A stretch of DNA of 64,000 nt from Bacteroidaceae bacterium. GTDB lineage: Bacteria > Bacteroidota > Bacteroidia > Bacteroidales > Bacteroidaceae. Made by a program: the position numbers and the translations under genes. Positions 18,406 through 27,495 of this stretch are shown here, piece after piece. The notes beneath the pieces are model-generated. The model saw only the letters and a list, made by a program, of their open reading frames with translations, did no database searches and was not told where the DNA came from. Every line of letters begins with the position of its first letter. Position 1 is the stretch's first letter. The stretch spans positions 1 to 64,000 of the forward strand of contig JAFSKR010000067.1 in assembly GCA_017448825.1 (NCBI GenBank), in the 5' to 3' direction.

Positions 18406-18497
18406 ACTTTTTCGAGAAAAAATGTCTTGAAAAAGTAATTTCTTGTGCCTCGTCCTGCCTACACATTATTTATATAGAAGGGACGGAGGGTGGGGGG

Positions 18498-18998
18498 CTA
18501 TCTGATTCTGTCCAGCGACCTGACCAATGCTTCATCTTTTCTGATGCCTTGGATGGCGAGACAGTTGAAGATGATGCTCAACACAGGGAAAATGGCGACA
18601 AACTTGATATGGAAAGTCGGTGTCAGACGTACAGTGGCTTCTGGCACCAGCTGTTCCAGATTCAGTTGATAGTAGTAGGTGAACACGGCGTATGCTGCTA
18701 CATATCCCACTAACAGTATTGTGCTGAAGATGGTGAGTCGCAGTTGGCGCAGACGCTTTCTGAAGAGCAGGATGCTTAACGTGGTGAGAAGCATGACCAA
18801 GATGAGCAGCACCCCCAGGCACCACGGGCCACTGGTTGTGTCGAGCTGCTTGTAGGCTCCTTCTGCCCCAAAGGTGAAGTTGCTGAAATGTGCCACCACA
18901 GCATCTGCCACTGTCCATTCTCCGATGGTGGAAATGAGTCCCACGAACGAGAGAATGAGCACCAACATCAGATAGACCGTCTGTATTCGCTGAATCAT
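18498..18998 (-). CDS. DUF4293 membrane protein
   Basis: 166 residues, four predicted membrane segments (about 6-26, 56-76, 82-105, 130-150) and the family's characteristic start MIQRIQTVYLMLV. Found in Bacteroidota, usually behind rpoZ as here, with a 3-nt gap. The function is unknown. Last of the bamD-rpoZ-DUF4293 run. Confidence 0.85.
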   Translation of the reverse strand: MIQRIQTVYLMLVLILSFVGLISTIGEWTVADAVVAHFSNFTFGAEGAYKQLDTTSGPWCLGVLLILVMLLTTLSILLFRKRLRQLRLTIFSTILLVGYVAAYAVFTYYYQLNLEQLVPEATVRLTPTFHIKFVAIFPVLSIIFNCLAIQGIRKDEALVRSLDRIR

Positions 18999-19001
18999 GT
19001 C

Positions 19002-19337
19002 TTAGAGTTTTCGGTCGGTTTCTTTGGCAGGGTTGCGGTAGTACACCTTGTCTTCAAGGAACTCCTGTGTGGCAATGAGTGTCGGTTTGGGCAGACGTTC
19101 GTAATAACGGGAAATCTGAATCTGCTCTTCGTTCTCGAACACCTCTTCGAGTGTGTCTGTGTGGGAACCGAATTCCAGGAGTTTCTTGTTCAGTTCATCT
19201 TTCATCTCGGCGGCAATCTGGTTGGAGCGCTTGGAGATGATGGCAACACTTTCATACACGTTGTTGGTGTCGCGGCAGAAATCCATCAGATTGCGTGTCA
19301 CCGTTGTTGTGGGTGCATTGCTTTTCTTGAAATCCAT
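19002..19337 (-). CDS. rpoZ: RNA polymerase omega subunit, Bacteroidota type
   Basis: 111 residues. The N-terminal part (NLMDFCRDTNNVYESVAIISKRSNQIAAEMKDEL, positions about 16-49) is the omega/Rpb6 core that clamps the beta' subunit. The acidic tail is longer than in proteobacterial omega, as usual in this phylum. It lies between bamD (35 nt upstream) and the DUF4293 gene. Confidence 0.85.
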   Translation of the reverse strand: MDFKKSNAPTTTVTRNLMDFCRDTNNVYESVAIISKRSNQIAAEMKDELNKKLLEFGSHTDTLEEVFENEEQIQISRYYERLPKPTLIATQEFLEDKVYYRNPAKETDRKL

Positions 19338-19372
19338 AGTCTTTTTCTCTATTTTATTGTGTTGATTTTTCG

Positions 19373-20203
19373 TTAATTTTCTTCTGGCTTCACTTTGGCA
19401 TTGGAGTGTCTGAAAATCTGGTCAGCCTCTTTGATGTATTTGCTGTCAGGAAACTCGTTCTTGAAGCCATAGTACTCGTCGATGGTTTGTCTGAAACGCT
19501 CGTTGCTCTTTTCTTCCACACTTCGTTGTGCCAACTGATAGCGACTACGCAGAATCAGCATGTAAAGGTCTTCGCGCATACGGGTGTAGGGATAAGATTT
19601 CAAGGCGTTTTCGGCCGTGATGATGCAGGCCTCGTAGTTGCTGCCTCCATTGGTGCAATTGCCTATGTAGCTGCCCAAATCGTAATACAGTTTGGCACTG
19701 GCATACTCCTTCTGTACCAAGCGGTTCTGTAATTCGTAAATCATGTCGTTCACGTCTTCACGCTTGTCGGAGTAAGGGTAGAAGTCAAGAAACTCCTGCA
19801 ACTGATTGAGGGCAGTGTAGGTGGGCGATTGGTCCAGGCGTGGGTCGGGACTCTCCATGTAGGAGGCTTTCCCGCTGTAGAAACGTGCCAGTTCTGTGTA
19901 TTCTCCTTTCGAGTATGTCTTGGTGTATCGGTCCAGATACATGGAGGCCGTTTCGTAGTCATGCTGGTTGTAGTAGCACATGCCCAACATGAACAACGAC
20001 TCCTCGCCTCGGTCAGAGCCTTTCATGACCATGACCAATTCTTCGAGAATCTGATACGCTCTGGTGTAGTGCCCCGATGTGTAGAACGCTTTGGCGGCTT
20101 CGTATTTATAATCATAATCAGTCGATTTCAGCACTTGATTGTAGGAGTTGCACGAACTAAGAACCAGTGCTAAAATCAACCCAATCGACAATAATTTCTT
20201 CAT
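19373..20203 (-). CDS. bamD: Outer-membrane assembly lipoprotein BamD
   Basis: 276 residues from the ATG at 20203. The longer frame to 20275 is rejected because a -7 element (20224-20231) lies inside it and because the 20203 start gives a proper lipoprotein signal, LVLSSC. Four or five TPR-like repeats follow (AAKAFYTSGHYTRAYQILEEL; SLFMLGMCYYNQHDYETASMYLDRY). It serves the BAM complex for beta-barrel insertion, anchored on the periplasmic face of the outer membrane. Confidence 0.9.
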   Translation of the reverse strand: MKKLLSIGLILALVLSSCNSYNQVLKSTDYDYKYEAAKAFYTSGHYTRAYQILEELVMVMKGSDRGEESLFMLGMCYYNQHDYETASMYLDRYTKTYSKGEYTELARFYSGKASYMESPDPRLDQSPTYTALNQLQEFLDFYPYSDKREDVNDMIYELQNRLVQKEYASAKLYYDLGSYIGNCTNGGSNYEACIITAENALKSYPYTRMREDLYMLILRSRYQLAQRSVEEKSNERFRQTIDEYYGFKNEFPDSKYIKEADQIFRHSNAKVKPEEN

Positions 20204-20223
20204 CTTTGTGATAATTACGGCTG

Positions 20224-20231
20224 CAAAGTTA
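20224..20231 (-). promoter_or_regulatory. -7 element for bamD operon
   Basis: TAACTTTG on the minus strand, 20 nt before the chosen bamD start. No convincing -33 element was found at the expected distance. Confidence 0.45.
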
Positions 20232-20356
20232 CGCTTTTTTGGCGAAGAAAGGATAACAAGCGTCGAGAAATTCACGTAAGTTAAGAAAAAAAGTGCCTAT
20301 TTAGAGATTATTTACAGATGGAAATCGTAATTTTGCATCTTGAAGCAGCAAGACCA

Positions 20357-22390
20357 ATGGATTTTCAACTCATATCAAAGTTTCAGCCGACGGGCGACCA
20401 GCCGCAAGCCATAGAGCAATTGACGCAAGGCGTAAGGGAAGGATTGCCTGCCCAGGTGCTGTTGGGCGTAACGGGGTCGGGCAAGACCTTCACGATGGCG
20501 AACGTCATTCGGAATGTGGGAAAGCCCACACTCATCTTCAGCCACAACAAGACGCTTGCCCACCAGCTCTACACCGAGATGAAGGCATTCTTCCCCAACA
20601 ATGCGGTGGAGTACTACGTCAGCTACTATGACTACTACCAGCCGGAAGCCTACATCCCCTCCACAGGCACCTACATCGAGAAAGACCTCGCCATCAATGA
20701 AGACCTCGACCGCCGCCGTTTGGCAGCCACCTCAGCCTTGTTGTCGGGGCGGCAGGATGTCATCATCGTCTCATCCGTCTCATGCATTTACGGCATGGGG
20801 GCACCGACCAGCTATGCCGAGAACATCCTTGGCATCAAGGTGGACCAAGACTTGCCGCCAGAGACGTTGCGCCGCAAGTTGGTGGATATGCTCTACGTCA
20901 ACAACGACATGGCTGCTGCCGACGAACTGGAACGCGGACAGTTCAGAGTGAAAGGTGAAACCGTTGACGTGTATCTTGCTTACGATGAGAAGATTCTGAG
21001 GATTTGCTACTTCGATGATTCAATTGAGGAAATACAAGAATTGGACATCCACACACTCCATCCCATCACCTCCTACGAAGAGTATAAAATCTATCCGGCC
21101 AACCTCTTCATGACCACCAAGGAGCAGACCCTGAAAGCCATCCATGACATCGAGGACGACCTGCACAAGCGCATAGAATACTACACCGAGTTGGGCGATA
21201 TGGAGAAAGCCAAGCAGATAGAATTGCGGGTGACCAACGACCTCGAATGGATTCGCGAGACGGGTCATTGCTCGGGCATCGAAAACTACTCGCGTTACTT
21301 CGACGGGCGTGCCGCAGGCGAACGTCCCTACTGCCTGCTCGATTTCTTCCCCGACGATTATCTGCTGATAGTCGACGAGAGCCACCAGTCCATCCCGCAG
21401 GTGAAAGCCATGTGGGGCGGCGACCGCCGTCGCAAGGAAAATCTGGTGGAATATGCCTTTCGTCTGCCCGCAGCACTTGACAACCGCCCCCTCCGCTTGG
21501 AAGAGTTCGAGGAACTGACGCCACAAACCATCTACGTCTCAGCCACCCCCGCCGACTATGAACTGGAACGCTCAGAAGGAGTCATCGTAGAACAGCTCAT
21601 CCGTCCCACAGGCTTGCTCGACCCTCCCATCGAAGTGCGTCCGAAACTGAATTTCATGGACGACCTGATGGAGGAAATCCACCGTCGCAACGAGGCTGGC
21701 GAGCGCACGTTGGTCATCACCTCCACCAAGCGGCAGGCAGAAGAAGTGTCTGCCTTCTTCAACGGTGTGGGCATCAACGCCAACTACATTCACTCCGATG
21801 TCGACACCTTCGACCGTGTGGACATCATCAACGACTTCCGTGCAGGCACCTACGACGTGCTCATTGGCATCAACCTTCTGCGCGAAGGGCTTGACATCCC
21901 CGAAGTATCCCTCGTAGCCATTCTCGATGCCGATTACCAAGGCTTTCTGCGCGACCATCGCTCCCTCGTGCAAATCATCGGACGAGCAGCCCGCAACGTG
22001 CATGGACTCGCCATCATGTATGCCGAAACCATCACGGAAACCATGCAGAAGACCATTGACGAGACCAATCGCCGCCGAGCCAAACAGATGGCATACAACG
22101 AAGAGCATGGCATCACGCCAACCCAAATCCAGAAGGCACAAATCGCCATCATCCACCACAAGCCAGTCGATTATCTCGGCACTGCCTACATCGAGGAAAA
22201 CGCCTCGCTTGCGGCAGAGTCGGAGGCAGACACCATCTACAATGCCATGACACCCGACGAACTCCGTCGTGCCATCGACCGCAACCGCAAACTGATGAAA
22301 GATGCCGCCAAGAAACTGGACTTCCTGCAAGCCGAGGAGTACAAGCAGGAAGTCATTCGCTTGGAAGACCTCTTGAAAGAAAAGCAGTAG
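20357..22390 (+). CDS. uvrB: UvrABC system protein B
   Basis: 677 residues from the ATG at 20357 (MDFQLISKFQPTGDQP); an upstream in-frame ATG at 20318 would add 13 atypical residues and lies before the TAATTTTG -7-like element at 20328-20335. DEAD-like helicase of nucleotide excision repair: Walker A GVTGSGKTFT, the damage-probing hairpin region YYVSYYDYYQPEAYIP, Walker B-type DESH, the UvrA-binding domain, SATPADYE, QIIGRAARN, and the C-terminal UVR domain (AIDRNRKLMKDAAKKLDFLQ) that recruits UvrC. Single gene; a large palindrome follows. Confidence 0.96.
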   Translation: MDFQLISKFQPTGDQPQAIEQLTQGVREGLPAQVLLGVTGSGKTFTMANVIRNVGKPTLIFSHNKTLAHQLYTEMKAFFPNNAVEYYVSYYDYYQPEAYIPSTGTYIEKDLAINEDLDRRRLAATSALLSGRQDVIIVSSVSCIYGMGAPTSYAENILGIKVDQDLPPETLRRKLVDMLYVNNDMAAADELERGQFRVKGETVDVYLAYDEKILRICYFDDSIEEIQELDIHTLHPITSYEEYKIYPANLFMTTKEQTLKAIHDIEDDLHKRIEYYTELGDMEKAKQIELRVTNDLEWIRETGHCSGIENYSRYFDGRAAGERPYCLLDFFPDDYLLIVDESHQSIPQVKAMWGGDRRRKENLVEYAFRLPAALDNRPLRLEEFEELTPQTIYVSATPADYELERSEGVIVEQLIRPTGLLDPPIEVRPKLNFMDDLMEEIHRRNEAGERTLVITSTKRQAEEVSAFFNGVGINANYIHSDVDTFDRVDIINDFRAGTYDVLIGINLLREGLDIPEVSLVAILDADYQGFLRDHRSLVQIIGRAARNVHGLAIMYAETITETMQKTIDETNRRRAKQMAYNEEHGITPTQIQKAQIAIIHHKPVDYLGTAYIEENASLAAESEADTIYNAMTPDELRRAIDRNRKLMKDAAKKLDFLQAEEYKQEVIRLEDLLKEKQ

Positions 22391-22422
22391 CCGCCCAGCA
22401 TCCCCACTCGTGTGTCTCCGTA

Positions 22423-22503
22423 CCCCAAAACCGACGTGCCCCACACCGATAAACCGACGTGCCCCACGTCGGCAAAGCGGTGTGGGGCACGTCGGTTTCG
22501 GGG
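22423..22503. terminator. Large palindrome between uvrB and capsule operon end
   Basis: A 21-bp perfect stem (22428-22448 with 22478-22498), extended by four more G-C pairs after one mismatch, separates the convergent uvrB and NTP_transf_5 genes. The 14-mer CCGACGTGCCCCAC occurs directly at 22431 and 22454 and inverted at 22482; the loop forms its own CCGAC/GTCGG hairpin. It probably terminates transcription from both sides, although neither flank has a strong T-run. Confidence 0.6.
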
Positions 22504-22518
22504 AGTGGGGCACACCCC

Positions 22519-23631
22519 TCATTGGCACAAACGCCAGAAGAAATGCCAAGTGCGGAAAACCGGCTCGCACAAGGCCTCGGCAGGATATTCACGCACAAAC
22601 CGCATGTTGCGCCGTATCTTCAGAAAATACTTCACCCCCATGCTGTGTCGTGTCAAGCCCGAATACTTCCCAAAGTTGCCCCCCCTCAAAATCTCTTCCA
22701 TCAGCGTCTTCCCCCTCTTCACGTCAACAGGCACAATCAACATCTCCTCTTCCAACCCAAACACCTCCCGCATCACATACATCACCGCACCGGCAAACTG
22801 ATAGAGCCCCAGATGCCTTAACGTACCTCTCAATGCCTCCAAGTCTTGTTGGCCGCGTTCGGCCTGTTGCAAAACATAATAGTAGTCCATCATCTGCCTC
22901 AATCCGATGCCCTCGTCAAAAAAATGGTGCATCAAGTGCGACAACTGATAGATGATGTTGAAATCGTTGGTGGGCACAGATATTCTGCCCATGCCATCTG
23001 GCAACTCAACGACATTGGCGCATTGCCGGGGCATCTGCTTCTCCACCCACCGCTGAATCCGGAAATTGTGCACGGGGTTGTTCTTCGCTGTCGGAATGAA
23101 GTGCATCTCCACCTCCACTCCCTTAAAAACGGGGAAATCAATGTGCTGATAGCGAATCCTCGTATGGGGGAACTTTTTCCTCACGTAGTTCAAGACCTCC
23201 CTCCGCCGTTCCAGGATGCTCATCCGCTCATCTTTCATGACGAAGATGTCTATGTCGCCAGGTGAACGCACATAAGCACTGGGATAGAAAAGCGTGTTGC
23301 CCTGTCCTTTCAGGATGCAACTCCTGAAACCGTCCTCATCCAATCGTTTTGTCAGTTCCGCACAGCATCTGTCCATGTGGATGTTGCGTGCCTTGATTTT
23401 CTCACTCAGGGCATACCATTTCAACAACACATTTCTGGGCACGTCCACCCCGCATTCCTTCATCCTCTCAATGCCCCTGAAGCCCATGCCTGCTATCGCC
23501 TGCTGCTTCATGAACAGAAACAGCCCCTCCCAATCCACCTTCTCGATGGATGCAGGAATAGGATGTTGCACATCAATGCAGCAGCGAATGAAATCAAAAT
23601 AGAGCTTTTCCTCTGTCATCAGTGTCGTCAT
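22519..23631 (-). CDS. Nucleotidyltransferase family protein (NTP_transf_5)
   Basis: 370 residues. The nucleotidyltransferase core shows CILKGQGNTLFYPS, then RSPGDIDIFV with the metal-binding Asp pair, and VEVEMHF with the later acidic residue. A helical C-terminal half contains LSHLMHHFFDEGIGLRQMMDY. The family is common at the ends of Bacteroidales polysaccharide loci; the substrate is unknown. It overlaps the epimerase gene by 4 nt and is the last gene of the capsule operon. Confidence 0.8.
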   Translation of the reverse strand: MTTLMTEEKLYFDFIRCCIDVQHPIPASIEKVDWEGLFLFMKQQAIAGMGFRGIERMKECGVDVPRNVLLKWYALSEKIKARNIHMDRCCAELTKRLDEDGFRSCILKGQGNTLFYPSAYVRSPGDIDIFVMKDERMSILERRREVLNYVRKKFPHTRIRYQHIDFPVFKGVEVEMHFIPTAKNNPVHNFRIQRWVEKQMPRQCANVVELPDGMGRISVPTNDFNIIYQLSHLMHHFFDEGIGLRQMMDYYYVLQQAERGQQDLEALRGTLRHLGLYQFAGAVMYVMREVFGLEEEMLIVPVDVKRGKTLMEEILRGGNFGKYSGLTRHSMGVKYFLKIRRNMRFVREYPAEALCEPVFRTWHFFWRLCQ

Positions 23632-24641
23632 TGCAGATACAATCTGTCGTTGTCCCCAAACCAGTCCTCGATGGCCTCCTCAAACGTCCATCTGAACTGA
23701 TAGCCACTCTCCTTCATTTTCTTGCCACAGATATTCGTCGAAATCTGCAATTTCTTCACACGTGCGGGGCATATCCCCATCGGAGAACCCACCATCTTCG
23801 CCCCTGCAGCCAAGGGCATGATGACGGCATTGGGAATGAAAGGAACTGACTGGTGCAAGCCCGTCACCTTCTTCATCGTCAGCACAATCTGCTCAATGGT
23901 GTAGGCGGGTTCAAAAGTGCAGTTGTACACCTCGAAGGGGGTCTTCCTTTCCTCCACATTCCAGAGGATGAAACGGACAAGTTCCTTCACATAGATGCAT
24001 GCCTTGATGGTGTCCTTCCTGCCGGGATATGCGAATGTATGCTTGCGGATGCCCCAATACAGACGGGTGAAGTTGCCGTTCTCGCCCTTTCCGAACACCA
24101 CACCAGGACGCACAATCGTCAGTTTCCTTCCGTCGCCACTCGACTGCCATATCTGATGTATCTTCTCCGCCACCAGTTTCGAGATGCCGTAAGGGGTGTT
24201 CGGGGTGGGAAGCGTAGTCTCCTCCTTCAGTTCCTCCGCCGCACCGTATGGAGCGATGCTTGATGTGAACACGATGTTCTTGATGCCATGCTTTTCCGCA
24301 AAAGCACACACATTCTCCGCCCCACGTATATTCGTCTCAAAATACTCATGGTCAGGGTGCCCTGGTGTACGATGCACCGCTGCAAAGTTGAAGATGACAT
24401 CCTCTGAAGTGGGAGTGAATGGAAGCTCACCGATAGGCTGTCGAACATCACAATGTACAAAAGTCGAACTCAACACCTCCCCCTCCTTCACTGCTGGTTT
24501 ATAATTCTTCACAACAGGGTTCGGTGTCCCTGGCGTGACAATGTCCAGATTCCATATTTGGGCATCAGGATGCACTTCCTTGATAAGATTCGTCAAGTGG
24601 GTGCCGATAAAGCCTGTACCACCTGTAATGATGTAATTCAT
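23628..24641 (-). CDS. NAD-dependent epimerase/dehydratase (extended SDR)
   Basis: 337 residues. Rossmann nucleotide site GGTGFIGTH at the N-terminus; catalytic SSIAPYGA and YGISK (YxxxK); a sugar-binding C-terminal half. It acts on a nucleotide-activated sugar, which one is not clear. On the other side of its start lies the opposite-strand ATPase gene, beyond which a decayed relative of this gene's first codons remains (26185-26257). Before that insertion an epimerase probably followed the GT4 gene directly. Confidence 0.85.
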   Translation of the reverse strand: MNYIITGGTGFIGTHLTNLIKEVHPDAQIWNLDIVTPGTPNPVVKNYKPAVKEGEVLSSTFVHCDVRQPIGELPFTPTSEDVIFNFAAVHRTPGHPDHEYFETNIRGAENVCAFAEKHGIKNIVFTSSIAPYGAAEELKEETTLPTPNTPYGISKLVAEKIHQIWQSSGDGRKLTIVRPGVVFGKGENGNFTRLYWGIRKHTFAYPGRKDTIKACIYVKELVRFILWNVEERKTPFEVYNCTFEPAYTIEQIVLTMKKVTGLHQSVPFIPNAVIMPLAAGAKMVGSPMGICPARVKKLQISTNICGKKMKESGYQFRWTFEEAIEDWFGDNDRLYLQ

Positions 24642-24794
24642 ATTTTTCTATTGTTATTCTATTTATCCTTCAAAAGAAACAAAACCCCATCATTTTTTCT
24701 TTTCAAGGATTCTTTGTATATTTACACTCGATAATATCAGAATCATAAAATCAAACGAAAAAGATGCCCAACCACAAAAAAAATGAACCATCTC

Positions 24795-24825
24795 TTTGTT
24801 TTATGCTTGAAAAAATGTATCTTTG
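24795..24825 (+). promoter_or_regulatory. Promoter of the DUF234-type ATPase gene
   Basis: TTTG at 24795-24798, 19 nt, TATCTTTG at 24818-24825: full Bacteroidota consensus, 40 nt before the start. The gene thus has its own promoter, against the direction of the capsule operon. Elsewhere in 24642-24865 only A+T-rich sequence is seen. Confidence 0.8.
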
Positions 24826-24865
24826 CCGCAAATTAAATATTTTGTAATTTACAAATTTGTAAAAA

Positions 24866-26176
24866 ATGAAGTTCTACGATAGGGAGAAAGAGATATCGGA
24901 GTTACAAAGACTCGATGATTTAGCCTTTTCAACGGCTCAATTCACTGTTCTTATGGGGCGGCGGCGCACAGGAAAGACCACGCTGATGACCCATGCGCTA
25001 CAAGACAGGAAATATCTCTATTTCTTCATCGGGAAGAAAGCAGAGCAGATCCAGTGCACAGAGTTCCAAAGGCAAACAACGGAAGTGCTCGGCTTAAAGA
25101 TTCATGGTCAAGTTTCCTCTTTCTCCCTATTGCTAGAAGAGATATTGGTGTATAGCAAGCAAGAGAAGGTCACCGTGATTATTGATGAATTCCAACGTTT
25201 GGAAGAGATGGGCGAAGGCATTATCAGCGACATCCAGAAAGTATGGGACAAACATCAGACGGAAGCCCGTATCCATCTCATCGCTTGCGGCAGCATTTAC
25301 AACATGATGAAGAAAATCTTTGAGGACAGGAAAGAGCCTCTGTTCGGACGGAAGACAGCCCGCATTGACCTCAAGCCCTTCTCAACATCTGTCTTGAAAC
25401 AGATTCTACACGATTATAATGCTGAATATACCCCCGACGACCTCTTGATGCTATATGCCGTCACTGGCGGAGTGGCAAAATACGTTGCCCAGTTGATGGA
25501 CGACGGCTGCAAGACATGGCACGACATTCTTCATCATGTTTGCCGCCCTTCCAGCATTTTCATCGAGGAGGGCACCGAGTTGCTTGTTGGTGAGTTTGGT
25601 CGGAAATTCCAGATTTATTACAGCATCCTTCAACTCATTGCCTCAGGCATGACAAGCCAAGCAGAAATAGACAGCATCATTGAGAAGAACTGCGGTCGAT
25701 ATCTTGAGACGTTGGAATCAGAATACTCGCTCATCAAGAAACGCCGTCCCATGTGGGCGAAGCCCAACAGCCAGGGGGTCAGGTTCTACATCGACGATTG
25801 CTTCCTGATGTTCTGGTTCCGCTTCATTGAGAAAAACCGAACGCTTGTTGAACTGGGGAAATTCGATTTGCTGGAAGAAAGCATCCTAAGCGAATACACC
25901 CAATTTAGCGGTTTTGTTCTGGAGAAATACTTCCGTCAATTTTATGGGGAGAAAGACCGTGTCACCGAAGTCTCTCATTGGTGGGACAACCAGGGAGAGA
26001 ATGAAATTGATCTGATTGCATTGGAGCGACTTGACCATCAAGCAACCATTGCCGAGGTAAAGCGTAATCCCGACAAAATCAACATTCAAGTGCTTGAAGC
26101 CAAATATGAGCACATCAAGAAAAATCTTCGTGGCTATAAGGTGAATCTCATCGGGCTATCCATGCAAGATATGTAG
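24866..26176 (+). CDS. AAA ATPase of the archaeal-ATPase/DUF234 family
   Basis: 436 residues. Walker A is LMGRRRTGKTTLM (about 30-42), Walker B VTVIIDEFQR (about 104-113), followed by an arginine-containing GSIYNMMKKIFED sensor segment. The C-terminal DUF234 part ends in a PD-(D/E)xK-like nuclease signature, NEIDLIALE then IAEVKR. Such proteins form a widespread single-gene family of uncertain function, often thought of as selfish or defence-related. It stands alone on the plus strand inside the minus-strand capsule operon, next to an epimerase remnant, which suggests it was inserted. Confidence 0.85.
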   Translation: MKFYDREKEISELQRLDDLAFSTAQFTVLMGRRRTGKTTLMTHALQDRKYLYFFIGKKAEQIQCTEFQRQTTEVLGLKIHGQVSSFSLLLEEILVYSKQEKVTVIIDEFQRLEEMGEGIISDIQKVWDKHQTEARIHLIACGSIYNMMKKIFEDRKEPLFGRKTARIDLKPFSTSVLKQILHDYNAEYTPDDLLMLYAVTGGVAKYVAQLMDDGCKTWHDILHHVCRPSSIFIEEGTELLVGEFGRKFQIYYSILQLIASGMTSQAEIDSIIEKNCGRYLETLESEYSLIKKRRPMWAKPNSQGVRFYIDDCFLMFWFRFIEKNRTLVELGKFDLLEESILSEYTQFSGFVLEKYFRQFYGEKDRVTEVSHWWDNQGENEIDLIALERLDHQATIAEVKRNPDKINIQVLEAKYEHIKKNLRGYKVNLIGLSMQDM

Positions 26177-26184
26177 AGTCAAGA

Positions 26185-26257
26185 AGCACCTCCTTTATAA
26201 GATTCGTCAGATGGGTACCGATGAATCCTGTACCATTTGTATCATAAGAACTTTCAC
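26185..26257 (-). pseudogene. Remnant of an epimerase/dehydratase 5' end
   Basis: On the minus strand this stretch encodes GTGFIGTHLTNLIKEV, matching the start of the epimerase at 23628-24641 (same residues) with roughly 80% nucleotide identity over about 60 nt. Upstream, GTG AAA GTT CTT at 26257 fits a start after a single-base frameshift. The remainder is missing. It directly follows the GT4 gene, where an epimerase would be expected in the operon. Confidence 0.75.
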
Positions 26258-27495
26258 AAAATGCTTAATAATGCATCTCTATATGCGTTAATCGATTGCT
26301 GTTTTGTCAGATACTTCATAAGATAATCCCTGCCAGTAGAATGTTTTTTTACAAAACTATCTCTATTGGTAATCATATCAGCGAGGCTTTCACTCATCTT
26401 CTTGTAATCACCAGCCTCAACAAGAGTGCCACAATTTGAATCTTCCACAATCCTCCAAGCCTCACTCCCTTTTTCAAGGATTCCCCAAATAGGCTTATTA
26501 ACAGCCAATATTCCATAGATTTTACTTGGAACAGACACACCCTTGATACCTTTGGCATTAGTTACGATATGAATATCTGCTGCGTTTAGACTATATATCA
26601 AATCCTCTTTTTTCTGGAATGGAACAAACACCACATTGTCCATCTGGTGTTCTTTGGTGTAGCCTTGAAGTTTGGGCTTAACAAGTCCATCGCCAACAAA
26701 CACAAATGCCACATCTGGATTATCCTTATGTCCTTCTATAATTTTAACGATATTCTCGAAGTCATAATAAAGCCCGATATTTCCAGATGTCATGATGACA
26801 AATTTGTTCGTCAACCCATATTCTTCTTTGAAAGCCATCACCTTCTCGTCATCCTTTGGTAGAGGGAATATCTTCTCTTCATCAATCCAGTTGTTGATAA
26901 CCACATTGTTGGGGACTTTCTCACCCTCAAATCGTTTGACAAGTGTCTCTTGCATATCTCGTCCCAGTGTAACAACAACATCTGAATTCCTGCAGGAACG
27001 TTTGTCCCACCACATCATGGCTTTCAATACCGCTTTATTCCCTGCATAATTTACTGCAATTGTTTGTTCTGGGTTGAAATCCATAATCTGATACATCAAT
27101 CTGCCTCCTGTCAACCGTTTTCCAATTGTACCGAGAATTCCGCCTAAAACTGGCGGTTGTGTGACAGTGAACACCAAATCAAATTTTCCTAACTTCCGAG
27201 TAGCACCGATACTATTGAAAAAGTAAGACAAAATATATTTCACCCTACTCTTTTTACTTTGTTTATTCACCTCTGGCACCCTCACCCGTACCACCTTGAT
27301 TCCCTTATGTCTTTCAAAGTAGTATTTTTTTGTTTTGTACCTTTCTTCCAGCAGCATTGCGTAGCTTGGTACTTCACATATCACCGTCACATCAAAGGTT
27401 TCAGATAGCCCTTCTGCCAGTTCTGTCAATATTTGACCTGTTGTCGCTACTTCCGGATAGAAATAGTTTGTAAACATCAATAAAGTCTTCTTCAT
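26254..27495 (-). CDS. GT4 glycosyltransferase (WbuB-like)
   Basis: 413 residues. The N-terminus (LMFTNYFYPEVATTGQILTELAEGL) and the central MYQIMDFNPEQTIAVNY segment are typical of WbuB-type fucosyl-amine transferases; the donor site region has MTSGNIGLYYDFENIV and GVSVPSKIYGILAVNKP. It is cytoplasmic and adds a sugar to the lipid-linked repeat unit; donor not determinable. The last complete transferase before the ATPase interruption. Confidence 0.85.
   Translation of the reverse strand: MKKTLLMFTNYFYPEVATTGQILTELAEGLSETFDVTVICEVPSYAMLLEERYKTKKYYFERHKGIKVVRVRVPEVNKQSKKSRVKYILSYFFNSIGATRKLGKFDLVFTVTQPPVLGGILGTIGKRLTGGRLMYQIMDFNPEQTIAVNYAGNKAVLKAMMWWDKRSCRNSDVVVTLGRDMQETLVKRFEGEKVPNNVVINNWIDEEKIFPLPKDDEKVMAFKEEYGLTNKFVIMTSGNIGLYYDFENIVKIIEGHKDNPDVAFVFVGDGLVKPKLQGYTKEHQMDNVVFVPFQKKEDLIYSLNAADIHIVTNAKGIKGVSVPSKIYGILAVNKPIWGILEKGSEAWRIVEDSNCGTLVEAGDYKKMSESLADMITNRDSFVKKHSTGRDYLMKYLTKQQSINAYRDALLSIL

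Noticed and set aside
21572-22570. 332-codon minus-strand frame opposite uvrB
   Set aside because: Shadow of uvrB that continues into the palindrome; no family resemblance.
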